Below are positions 25,368 through 34,300 of a stretch of 61,553 nt of DNA, piece by piece (position 1 is the first letter of the stretch; every line of letters begins with the position of its first letter). Made by a program: the position numbers and the translations under genes. Source of the stretch: Pseudomonadota bacterium (GTDB lineage: Bacteria; Myxococcota_A; Polyangia; Haliangiales; Haliangiaceae); assembly GCA_022360315.1 (NCBI GenBank), contig JAKSDA010000060.1, positions 1-61,553 of the forward strand, given 5' to 3'. The notes below the pieces were generated by a model. That model did no database searches. It had not been told where the DNA came from and saw only the letters and a program-made list of their open reading frames with translations.

Positions 25368-27101
25368 TCAGTGCTTTCGCGGCCTCAGGCGGAAGGGATA
25401 TACGACGCGTACCGGCTCGCCGTTGCGTACTTCGGGAAAAACCAGGGTCTGAATCGCTTCGGCGGCGCAGCGGTGGACCCGGCGGTTGACTCCACGAGCC
25501 TTTACATCTCGTACGTTGCCGGCAGGATCGATCAAGAACTCGAGCTCCAGCGTTGCTGTCAGATCGGGGTCTCTTATCAGTTCTTCATTGTAGCAGTGTC
25601 GTATCCGAGCCCGGCGAAGTCCGATGTAACGCGCGATGGTCGCTCGATCGAGCTGCCCTGATGAGGTTTGCTCTGCCCGGTCCCGCGATCGATTCGCCGC
25701 AGAGGACCTCTCCGCCGTGTCTGGCGATTCAGACGCAGATCTGGTGGGTGGTTTGGTCGAGCGCTGTCCGATGGTGTTGCGAGTCTTCGGTGCAATGGTG
25801 TCGCGAGTCTTCGGTGCAATGGTGTCGCGAGTCTTCGGCCCTGATCGACGCCGCGACTTGTTCCAGCGCGGGCCGCTCTCACCTGTGACGCGCTGTCGTT
25901 GGTTTGGTCTGAGCGCCGCTCTGTCCGGCTGGTTCGATCGTCCGGTCGCCGCCCGTTTGGGTTCGTTCGATCGTCGGCCCGGCCCGGCGCTGTCGCGAAC
26001 GGCTCCATGGCCGGGCGCGATCTCGGACTCGCTGTCCGGCCCGCCTCGATGACCAGGCACGGTCTCGAATACAATGCCCGGGCCGATTTGATGGCCAGAC
26101 ACGGCTTCTTCGAGCTCGCGGTGCGAGCGCGTGTCGACTCGCTGCTTGACCTGCTTGCGCAGCTGGTCGAGTCTCTTTCGCGAGTCGTCGACTCGCTGGT
26201 AAACGGTTTCGAATTGCTGCTCGAGGGCTTCTGTCCGCTCTCGTATATCGTCCAGCGCTCGCTGGCGGTCTGCAATGGCGTCGAGTTCGCGGTCGAAAAC
26301 ACTGCCCAGCATCAGGGCGAATGCAACGCTGGCAAACAGCGCTGCGAGCGAGAACCGCAGCGATCGCCCGCGTTGGGTAGAATGGCCGCGAACGCCGCGC
26401 TCGGCGCCGAGACTCGCCAGCGAGGGCGCCGAGGTGGTGTTGCCAGCACTTTGCTGCCCATGGTCGAGCATCGGCGGGCCGGCCAAAACGATCGCCGCAG
26501 GATCGGCACCGCGGCGCGATTGCAACTCGGCCACATCACCGGTGGCCAAACCCTCTCGCCGTACTGCGGTATTGCCCAGTTCGAACGCCCGGGCCACCGA
26601 ATGCCCACAGCCGATCGAGTCGTAGAATACAGCTGCAAATGTGGTGACCGCCTCGGCACTCGCGTCTCCGCGTATCCCGATGACGCAGTCAATATGCTTG
26701 GCCACCGCGCGAGACTGCGCCGACGAGTGGCAACTATCGAGTACAACCGCCCGAATCGTGCCGCTGAAGGACTGAAACAGACGAGTCAGGGTGTCTGTCG
26801 TCAGAGCCAGCGGGGGCTCATCTCTGCCCACAATCGGGTTTTCCGCACCGTCGTGCGCTTCGTCCGATCGATTCCAGGCACTTTCGCATCCGCTGAAATG
26901 CACAATCGGCACGTTGTGCTGATTCAACGCCTGAAGAAGATCACCGGGACGAACCGCCCATTTGGCGATCAGCACAACCGGATTGCGCCGCTGCGAGGCA
27001 TAGATCTTGTGCTCGATCTCGCGAGCTCGACGGTAAACCGCCTGACCCACGTTGGCCGCTGAGCTCAGACCCAAAAAAAGAATTTCTACGCAACCCGTCA
27101 T
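25368..27101 (-). CDS. CHAT-like (caspase-fold) domain - transmembrane - TonB-like C-terminal fusion
   Basis: This encodes 577 residues from the ATG before TGCVEILFLG. Residues 3-207 follow the CHAT pattern: KWAVRPGDLLQAL, VHFSGCES at 67-74, VVLDSCHSSAQSRAVAKHID at 119-138 with the nucleophile cysteine at 124, and FYDSIGCGHSVARAFELGNTA. The position normally holding the catalytic histidine (SGHG) is Cys72 here, so proteolysis is doubtful. A membrane segment at about 251-267 is followed by a coiled coil to about 330, an Arg-rich linker with three KTRDTIAP-type repeats, and a C-terminal AgmX/TonB-like domain (GLRRARIRHCYNEELIRDPD..TLELEFLIDPAGNV). It may pass a cytoplasmic signal to the periplasm. 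The longer TTG-started frame upstream lacks a binding site. Confidence 0.78.
   Translation of the reverse strand: MTGCVEILFLGLSSAANVGQAVYRRAREIEHKIYASQRRNPVVLIAKWAVRPGDLLQALNQHNVPIVHFSGCESAWNRSDEAHDGAENPIVGRDEPPLALTTDTLTRLFQSFSGTIRAVVLDSCHSSAQSRAVAKHIDCVIGIRGDASAEAVTTFAAVFYDSIGCGHSVARAFELGNTAVRREGLATGDVAELQSRRGADPAAIVLAGPPMLDHGQQSAGNTTSAPSLASLGAERGVRGHSTQRGRSLRFSLAALFASVAFALMLGSVFDRELDAIADRQRALDDIRERTEALEQQFETVYQRVDDSRKRLDQLRKQVKQRVDTRSHRELEEAVSGHQIGPGIVFETVPGHRGGPDSESEIAPGHGAVRDSAGPGRRSNEPKRAATGRSNQPDRAALRPNQRQRVTGESGPRWNKSRRRSGPKTRDTIAPKTRDTIAPKTRNTIGQRSTKPPTRSASESPDTAERSSAANRSRDRAEQTSSGQLDRATIARYIGLRRARIRHCYNEELIRDPDLTATLELEFLIDPAGNVRDVKARGVNRRVHRCAAEAIQTLVFPEVRNGEPVRVVYPFRLRPRKH
25771..25842 (-). 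repeat. 24-base tandem repeat in the CHAT fusion linker
   Basis: Three consecutive 24-base units starting at 25771, 25795 and 25819 (ATGGTGTCGCGAGTCTTCGG core on the plus strand) encode eight-residue KTRDTIAP-type repeats in the linker before the C-terminal domain. Confidence 0.85.
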
Positions 27102-27904
27102 GAAATAGTGCAGTACAAGAGCCTCTACTATGGCAACCAGCAATCGCTCGGCGAGCACTGGCAAAGCTCCAAAACAGCAGACGCTGCACGCGACTCAAAT
27201 AATCCGATAACCTTAGATTACGACAAAAATTCGACTTCTGACACGGTTTTGATAGGCGGCAACTTGCCCCGTGTAGGTACAGTGTCTTGATATGTATCTC
27301 TGTGCTCATGAGTCATACTGATACAGAGGTTTCGTTACAAATAATTTACGTTGGCCAGGAACGTCTGTATGTGCGTATGTTCCAGTCGTGGACTGGGTAG
27401 GCCTGGCAACCCAGAGCATATAGACCCACCTCGGCGCCTAACGGTTGTAACGAGTAGTTATGGGCAGTTAGCCGTGGAGACGACCTACTCAGACCGGGCT
27501 AGCATGTAGCGCAGCATAGTAAAATATGCGTGCTGGCCATACATTCAGCGAGCTGATTCGTGACAATCGACCGCGGATATGGCACTCAAAGACTGTGAGA
27601 TCAGCCGCGGATGCAGGGAGTTGTAGGATGCAGAGAGCTGTGATTTCGACTGTACGAGAAGGAGTGTGAGACCAGGCCCGGACGCGGTGCAGGGCGCTGC
27701 TGATCGCCTATCCGTCAGTAGTAGGCAGGACAGAAGGTAGGACCTATCACCACATCATCGCTACTACACCTTGGACACGGTGCAACGTGAGGTAGCCGGA
27801 CCAGGCAGGAAAGAAGGGCCAGAACGGAGAAAGCGGGTGGGCGGAGACGGCGGGGATCGGGACTGTGCTCGAAGCGGTAGGGGGCTGGTCGCGCCAGCCC
27901 TCGG
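27102..27904. other. Gene-free spacer
   Basis: No protein-like frame, RNA gene or repeat was recognised. AT-rich patches at about 27170-27250 may hold the promoter of the CHAT fusion gene. A hairpin GGGCTGG/CCAGCCC at 27882-27900 lies 4 bases beyond the stop of the small gene at 27905 and may help end its transcript. Confidence 0.4.
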
Positions 27905-28246
27905 TCAAGATGCTCCGAGTTTGGCCATCACGTTTTCAGTGACCAGCGAGACGCATTTGTCGAGCAGCCTCTCGACCACACCTCTCACTTCCTGATCCAC
28001 GATATTCAGGCGCGAAAAGGCCATCACAGCGACGTGGTTATTGAGTAGCTCGATCGACCGCGTGTAGCGTTTTTTCTTTTCCTCATCGGTCGTGTTGAGA
28101 ATTTTATGTGTCAACGCTGCGATGTCACCGGCAATGAAGCGAAGAAAGTTCTTGTTCTGTTCATTCCACAACCCCTCTTTGATTCCATCGCCGAGTGCCA
28201 AAAGCTCCTTCTCGACCTCTTGTTTGATACTATCGATACCAGACAT
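27905..28246 (-). CDS. Small helical protein of unknown function
   Basis: This encodes 113 residues with GGGAGCTATCAAT before the ATG. The sequence is almost all amphipathic helix (EVEKELLALGDGIKEGLWNE, LDKCVSLVTENVMAKLG) with no membrane segment or signal peptide. It lies just downstream of a small lipoprotein gene on the same strand (37 bases), so the two may be co-transcribed. I do not recognise it. Confidence 0.72.
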   Translation of the reverse strand: MSGIDSIKQEVEKELLALGDGIKEGLWNEQNKNFLRFIAGDIAALTHKILNTTDEEKKKRYTRSIELLNNHVAVMAFSRLNIVDQEVRGVVERLLDKCVSLVTENVMAKLGAS

Positions 28247-28283
28247 ATTGATAGCTCCCTACTCGTTTGATTCTCGCGACACG

Positions 28284-28628
28284 CTATTGCACCGAGTCTG
28301 CCCACGCCTTGCAATCGCTATCGGCAGTGGCGGAATCGCTGGGTTTTGCACATTTACACGCGGCAGTTGGTGCCTCTGCCGTACTCGCTTTTTTGTCCTC
28401 GTCGAGAAGACACTGCAAACCGGCCAGACTCACCAATTCGGCGCGCCGGTTGACGTCCTCGATAGTTTGATCTTGCGTGAGTCTCTTTACTGCACCGCTA
28501 TATGCCGGGCCCGATGTCCAGGCATTGACTCCCTGTTTAAAATTCGGACAGGGACCACCACAGCCCGCCGATAAAACCAGGAGTACAAACAAGCACCCCA
28601 ATGTGATTGCGATTGAACGACTCATCAT
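28284..28628 (-). CDS. Small lipoprotein
   Basis: This encodes 114 residues from the double ATG after AGGAAAGGAATT. The signal segment ITLGCLFVLLVLSAGC ends in a lipobox cysteine at about 23. The mature part has six further cysteines (GGPCPNF, LQCLLD, CKCAKP, DCKAW) and a predicted helical core with QTIEDVNRRAELVSLAGLQC. It should be anchored in the envelope. Function unknown. The gap of 37 bases to the next gene suggests a two-gene unit separate from the large operon upstream, which ends at the terminator at 28703. Confidence 0.72.
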   Translation of the reverse strand: MMSRSIAITLGCLFVLLVLSAGCGGPCPNFKQGVNAWTSGPAYSGAVKRLTQDQTIEDVNRRAELVSLAGLQCLLDEDKKASTAEAPTAACKCAKPSDSATADSDCKAWADSVQ

Positions 28629-28702
28629 AATTCCTTTCCTCATGAAACCGCGAACCCACATCGACGCTACCATGCAGCCGAATGCAGGGCTAGAGCCCAT
28701 CT

Positions 28703-28727
28703 CAAAAATCTCCCAGCATCAGGCTGG
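28703..28727 (-). terminator. Rho-independent terminator of the FtsH/MoxR operon
   Basis: Read on the minus strand, CCAGC CTGAT GCTGG is followed by GAGATTTTT, a short stem with a T-run, 17 bases beyond the stop of the last operon gene. Confidence 0.65.
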
Positions 28728-28743
28728 CAATGACCGCAACAAT

Positions 28744-30330
28744 TTACAGGATTTCCTGCAGCAGCGTGAGCGTCATCCGGACCCACGCCTGCCACAGGTC
28801 GACCCGTTTTTCACCGTGTTGTTCACGGGCCGGCTCGATTCGATGAGCCCAGTGCAGGGATGGCTCGGGCTCACCGAGGACGAGGTTGCCGAGCAGCACG
28901 CCGGGTATGGGCTCGACATCGATTGGCCGGGCAGACACGATCACAATACAGGTATCGGCGGTGCGGGCGTCCTCCACGGCCTGGTCGAGGACGCCCGACA
29001 GCTCTGGCACCTCGATCACCTCGGCCATTTCTCGTCCGATCCACTCGCGCAAAAGGACTCCGCACAAAGCCCGCTCGCCGGACAGGGCGAGTTCACTCGA
29101 ATCGCCGCCCCGTCCCCTCCTCGGCCCATGCTGTGGCAGGTGATCGGGCGAGTTCGCACCGGCAGCCCGGTCGTCTGGCCCGGCGTGAACTCCGCTTTGC
29201 AGTTCACGCCGGGAGGTCCGGATGAACGCGGCGCGAAAAAATAGCCCCTCGCCCTCGAGCCACTCGACCAGCCGGCCAATACTGCATGCCATCACTCCGA
29301 GCGCCATGACCAGGCGCTGCCATCTGAGGCTGGTATCTTTGAATCTGACCTGGTCGAGGTCAGGCATAAACGCGAATACGGTGATCCGGCGATTGCGGAC
29401 AAATACGCTCTCGTCGCGGGTGTAGTACAAAAGCTCGCCTTCGGCGTAGCGAAGGTCAAAGAGATCGATGTCGCCTCGCTCTTCTTGTTCCATGTAGATG
29501 AGCTCGGAGACGACCAGATTCTCCATGCTGCCGGATGTCGATAGCGATGAGAAGCCGCCGGTCGGATAGTTGTCCTCGGCGGCCAGTGGAGTCGGGATGC
29601 GGCCGTGGTCGGTCCGGTGGTGCGGCTTGAGCCGCCGCGGCAACGACGCCGACAGGGCGTCGGCGACTTCGATCATCTGCTCGATGGCCAACCGATGGGT
29701 CAGTTCGCCGAGGGCCTCGAAGTTTTCGATCAAAAACACTTCGGGCTCGCTGATCAGCGTGCCCATGCGGCGCGATCCGGTGATCAATCCCAGGTATCCC
29801 GCAACCAGGACGTCGAACACGACATCGGCTTCGGTGGTGGCAGCATGGCCCATACTCACCAGTTCTTCGACTGGCATATGCAACACGCTGCGGGCCACGC
29901 CAGGGCCGATCGCCACACCGGCATCGTAGCTGATGCGACTCAAGAGATGGACGCAAAACAGGGCTATGGCGGCGTCTCGCCGCTCGACGGGAAGGCGGGC
30001 GACGGCGTCGGCGACCGCATCAAAACGCGGATCGGCTTCGAGCCGGCCGAGTACGTGGTCCTCATATCCACTCACCGCGTCGCGCAGGGTTGGATGTACG
30101 GCCGGTAATGGCCGGGCCGAACCGAGCGAGCGCCCGGTCAAGAGATGGCCGATGTCGGCGATGACTCCGGCCGGTGGGATGGCTCCGGCCTCGGATAGAG
30201 CGCCGAGCAGCCATGGCGAGATGCGCACGAATTCATCGGCGCTGGCCCGGGCCAGACGGGCCAGACACAGCCCTGCGGCCAACCATGCCTCGGCCTCGTC
30301 GCGATCGCGCAATTCGCGATAGTCGCTCAT
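28744..30330 (-). CDS. vWA-like component of a FtsH/MoxR-associated system
   Basis: This encodes 528 residues, starting inside the stop of the MoxR gene (ATGA). The first 230 residues are helical. The middle contains GGFSSLSTSGSMENLVVSEL and DLFDLRYAEGELLYYTRDES followed by RNRRITVFAFMPDL, which I match by memory to the vWA component that accompanies MoxR in predicted ternary systems. A clear DxSxS metal site is not seen, so metal binding is doubtful. Near the C-terminus a hydrophobic block (TCIVIVSARPI) resembles a second sheet. A palindromic repeat (29179-29213) is embedded in the coding region and encodes ELQSGVHAG. MoxR-type ATPases usually act on vWA partners. Confidence 0.72.
   Translation of the reverse strand: MSDYRELRDRDEAEAWLAAGLCLARLARASADEFVRISPWLLGALSEAGAIPPAGVIADIGHLLTGRSLGSARPLPAVHPTLRDAVSGYEDHVLGRLEADPRFDAVADAVARLPVERRDAAIALFCVHLLSRISYDAGVAIGPGVARSVLHMPVEELVSMGHAATTEADVVFDVLVAGYLGLITGSRRMGTLISEPEVFLIENFEALGELTHRLAIEQMIEVADALSASLPRRLKPHHRTDHGRIPTPLAAEDNYPTGGFSSLSTSGSMENLVVSELIYMEQEERGDIDLFDLRYAEGELLYYTRDESVFVRNRRITVFAFMPDLDQVRFKDTSLRWQRLVMALGVMACSIGRLVEWLEGEGLFFRAAFIRTSRRELQSGVHAGPDDRAAGANSPDHLPQHGPRRGRGGDSSELALSGERALCGVLLREWIGREMAEVIEVPELSGVLDQAVEDARTADTCIVIVSARPIDVEPIPGVLLGNLVLGEPEPSLHWAHRIEPAREQHGEKRVDLWQAWVRMTLTLLQEIL
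29179..29213. repeat. Palindromic repeat inside the vWA-like gene
   Basis: CCCGGCGTGAACT at 29179-29191 pairs perfectly with 29201-29213 across the 9-base loop CCGCTTTGC. The core TCCGCTTTGCA.TTCAC..CGGG recurs at about 38820-38851 in a non-coding stretch, so this looks like a dispersed REP-type element that entered the gene in frame. Confidence 0.6.
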
Positions 30331-31391
30331 GACAGGCCCAGAATCACTGCCACTTTCGCTTCCAGGAGGTCGACTTCCTCGACGGTCTCGCCCAGGTACG
30401 ACAGGAGAACCAGGTCTTCGCGCTCGACCGCGCCGCCATGAACGATCCAGGCGCGGGTGCGGATCAGACGATAGAGCTTGATGATCTTGCGGTCGCTGAT
30501 AAACACCCCGTCCTCGCGGACTAGCGTCTTGATGAGACGGCGCAGCTCGCCGAGCAGCTCGCGGCGAAAGAACAGGTCGCGATCGCGCAGCTCGCCGCCG
30601 CCCGGCTGTCTGTGACGCCGGCCGATGAGCATGGTGAGATAGCGGTGGGCGTGCAGAAAGTCGTCGAGTGATGCGTGGCCCTCGACCCACGGGGCCTGAT
30701 TGAGGTCGCGCTGGGTATGGCTGTCCAATCCGACGTCGAGCAACTCGAAAAAATGATCGTTTTGCACCGATCGGCAAGCCGCTTTGAGGCAAAAGCGATC
30801 TTTGAGTGCGGCCAGTTCGCTGTGCTCGGGAATTTCGTTGGTAGCGGCGAAGAGGATCTTGAGCGCAACCGGGTGGGGCAAGCCGTCCTGGTAGAACTTG
30901 CGCTCGTTGATGATGGTGAGGAGTGTGTTCAGGATGGCCGAATTGGACTTGAAGATCTCGTCGAGAAAAACCAGTTCGGCAGTGGGCAGTTTGCCGCGCT
31001 CGCGGCGCACGTAGCGACCCTGCCGCAAGAGGTTGATATCGATCGGCCCCAGGATCTCGGACGGCTCGGTAAACCGGGTGAGCATGTACTCAAAATACTG
31101 GTCTTCGGTCAGACCCAGAGCGTCTTTGAATTTGAGCACGAGGTCGCTCTTGGCCGTGCCGGGTGGTCCGACCAGGAGCAGCGGCTCCTGGGCCACTGCG
31201 CAGATGGTCATGAGGTCGATGAGATTCTGCTTGGCGACAAAAAACCGGCCCAGTGACTCGCGAAAGCGATTGATGCGGGCGCGCAGATCTTGCGCCCGCT
31301 CGGCCAGTTCTTCGAAGGAAAGCTCGTTATCCCGTGACATCGGTGGAGTAGAAGTCGGCGGTGTGGGCGCCTGCGGTCGCAGTTTGCTCAT
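30327..31391 (-). CDS. MoxR-family AAA+ ATPase
   Basis: This encodes 354 residues. Walker A is GPPGTAKS at 75-82, Walker B LVFLDEIFKS at 140-149, sensor 1 ATNEIPEHSE near 183, then the helical lid. EIF..N..ILN.LL is diagnostic of the MoxR/RavA clade. It is cytosolic and should remodel a partner, most likely the vWA-like protein encoded next, whose start overlaps this stop by ATGA; its own start overlaps the stop of the 1238-residue gene in the same way. The start was chosen at the ATG before SKLRPQ because of that overlap; the longer frame upstream is a shadow of the previous gene. Confidence 0.92.
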   Translation of the reverse strand: MSKLRPQAPTPPTSTPPMSRDNELSFEELAERAQDLRARINRFRESLGRFFVAKQNLIDLMTICAVAQEPLLLVGPPGTAKSDLVLKFKDALGLTEDQYFEYMLTRFTEPSEILGPIDINLLRQGRYVRRERGKLPTAELVFLDEIFKSNSAILNTLLTIINERKFYQDGLPHPVALKILFAATNEIPEHSELAALKDRFCLKAACRSVQNDHFFELLDVGLDSHTQRDLNQAPWVEGHASLDDFLHAHRYLTMLIGRRHRQPGGGELRDRDLFFRRELLGELRRLIKTLVREDGVFISDRKIIKLYRLIRTRAWIVHGGAVEREDLVLLSYLGETVEEVDLLEAKVAVILGLS

Positions 31392-34300
31392 GACGATACT
31401 CCGATATCGCGGTGAATACGCCGTCGAACCAGATATTCGTCCTCGTCGAGCCAACGCCGTCCCAGCTCGCCGAGGGCGAGATCGCTGCGCGCATAGCCGA
31501 GAACCAATGCCTCCATGAAGGCAATGGTCGACAGGGAGAAATGGGAGTTGGTAGAAAACTTGTCCTTCACTCGCCCGAGCTCGGAGGCCAGATGCTCCAG
31601 TCCAGCAAATGCGTGCTCCTGCGGGCAAAGACTCCAGCCGGTGGCCAGCGCATGAACCAGATCGGGAACCCCTTCCAGGGAGTACTCCATGTCCTGCAGC
31701 GCGCTCTGAGCGCTGCGGAGCATGGGTTGTGCCTGCTCGAAATCGCCCAGATAGGCCAGTCCGGCAGCCAGGTGAACCCGGGCGGTGACCGTGTTCAGAT
31801 CGTCGCCGGTCAGCATGACTCGCAACACGTCGATCAATCGGGCCGCGCGGTCGCGCAGGCCAACCCGGCGCAAACTGCGCAGGCATCGACCGAATTCCTC
31901 GGCCAGTTTGCCCACCTCCTCGGCCGGGAGATCACCGACCAGGCCGGCGATGGCCTGGGCGAGTTCGTCGGCCAGACTCTCCCAGCCAAAATAGCCCGCG
32001 ATCATGAGCGCCTCTTCGAAGATCTGAATGCAGGCGAGCGGCGGCAGCCCTTCCGCCGCACCATCGACGATCGCGCGCAGAACCGGCAAGGCCTGGGAAT
32101 CGGGCAACATGGGCAAGAAGTCCATGATGCCGTCGCACAGGCGTTGCCGATCTTCGGCCGACGAGACCGGATCCATGGCTCTGTCGAGAAGTTCGTCGAT
32201 GGCCCGGCTCAGTCCGGCCGCATCGGTCATACCGCGCAGCGCGGTAAACTCGGGACCGCGCATGTCATTCTCTCCTTCGCGTCGGTTCAGAAAGGCGTCG
32301 ATCGAATCGAGCCGCTCCTGGGGTTCGAGAATCGTGGTCAACTGGCGCAGCCGATCCACCTTGTAGCGCTCGGTTGCATTCAGTTCGTTGAGCGTCGCCG
32401 CCAGTTCGGGGGGAAGCGGCGTCTCCGGGGGCAAGCCCTCGAGCGCCTGATCGATTCGCGCCGCGTAGGCCGCGGCGAGAAACGCGTGAATGCGGTCGGA
32501 GATATCGAGCTGAAGAGCCGCTTCCTCGCGCATTCGGCGCGCCCGTTCGCCCTGACCGAGCCGGGCCAGGCCGTAGGCCATGACCAGTTGCACATAGGCG
32601 CGGGTGACCCGGAGCGGCGCCTCGACAGGAGAGCGTTCGTGCAGCGTGGAGTCAAAGAGCGGCAAAAGCGATTCGAGGCGATCGACCAGCGGAGCCACGG
32701 CCACCGAGTCGCCGATACCGGTACCGCCGTCGCTGCGCAAGAAACGCAAAAACGTCGGCACATCGCGCTCGAGCGACAACCCGCCGCGCAAACTGCGCAG
32801 GATGCGGTCGCGGGTGCGGGCCAGTCCGAGCGGATCGCCGCCCACCTGGGCGGCCAGAGCACAGCGCAACAGCCACGAGGTGCGGACATCGAGGGGGGCG
32901 TCGTTGGCGTCAAACCACTGCTGAACAGCGTGCGTCGCGGGCCCGCGATCGACCGGGCGTCCCGGCAGAGAATGCGCGGCATCCGGAATGGCACCGAGTT
33001 CGGCACCGGCCAGCCATACCGCGATCCAGTGCACGGCAATCGCGCGCAGGTAGTCGGTGGTGGGCGGCGGCGAGTCGGACAGGGCCAGCCACGCCAGTTC
33101 GCCGGGGGCGACGTTTGATTGCATGGCCGTGGCCTCGAACGACCACCACTCGGCGGCAACAGAGGCGGCGGCAGCAACCGGCAGCTCCCAAAGAGCGCGC
33201 ACGAAGCACAGCGACGCGTCGCGACGGCGGTCGAGCTGGCCGAGCAGACGCGCCATGGTCAGCCACATATCGGTACGCGAGGGGTGGTCGGCCGGCCCAT
33301 CGGAGTCGAGAAATGCCCGCTCGAGTTCGGCCAGTGCGAGCTCGGCCGCCGACGGGCTGTACGGGTGACTTTCTGGCTCGCCCGGCCCATCGAGTCGATC
33401 GGCCGGAAGCTCGATGGGTATCGGGGTATCCCGGCGCTCGCGGGCTGGCGAACTCGATGGTTGCTCGCCCGGCCCCGGCTGGCTGCGCGACCGTTCGCGC
33501 CGGCGATCGCGCCTCCCCCTGCGCTGACTTAAAAGGGCATCCGGGTCGGCGTCCCATTCCATGCCGACCGACTGAAACGACTCGAATTCGAAGGTCACCG
33601 AGCGCACCCACGGCGACAGCTCCTCGGCGTTTTTGTGGACCAGGTACTCGACCCAATCGGACAGCGGAGAAAACGCCCGATCTGGCGCACTGTCGACCCG
33701 AAAACGCCGCCCGCTCGGCTGCAAAGTCCGATCTGGCCCGGTCTGGCTGGTCGCCGTGGTCTCGTTATCCCTGCCGCTGGCGGGTGCAAGCGGCGACAGC
33801 CAGTACAGGCGGACATCGTCGGGGGCGAGCAGTTCGCGCAACATATCGCGGCGCAGAGGCGGCTCCACAATGGCATCGTGGGGCACGTACAGATTGGCCA
33901 TCCCCATGAAGGGAACCATGGCGATGCCCTCGACGTCGATGGTCGGTGGCCCGGAACGGCCGTGCCGCGCGCGCAACACCACGATCGGGCTGTTCTGGTC
34001 CTGGCCGGGACGGTCGAGCACGGTGAACAGAAGCCGGTTGATGACGTCGTTGGGCAATGTGTGAACCAGGGTGTCCATCTGGCCGATCGGGTCGATCGGA
34101 TTATCGCCCGCACGCCTGTACCCGCTGTAAAGGACCCACAGACTGGGCAGCTCGGTTCTGCTCGCAGCGGCCAGCGTCAGGGTTACTGTGAGCTTGCGCT
34201 GGGGACGGATCGGCACCAGGTTGGCAGGCTCCTCGGGCATGGCGACCTCGACAAAGTCGAACATGTCGTGCCAGGGGCCGTCGGCGACGTCGAGCCAGCG

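Noticed and set aside
25899..27062. Plus-strand open frame of 387 codons opposite the CHAT fusion
   Set aside because: The minus strand gives CHAT and TonB-like domains; the plus frame is a GC-rich shadow.
27165..27904. Possible RNA gene in the long spacer
   Set aside because: I looked for tRNA-like cloverleaf arms and strong hairpin clusters and saw none beyond one short hairpin at 27882.
31412..33118. Long plus-strand open frame (568 codons) opposite the 1238-residue gene
   Set aside because: It is a shadow frame: composition is dominated by codon-complement residues (Arg, Gln, Gly, His), it has no motif, and the opposite strand has consistent overlaps with neighbouring genes.
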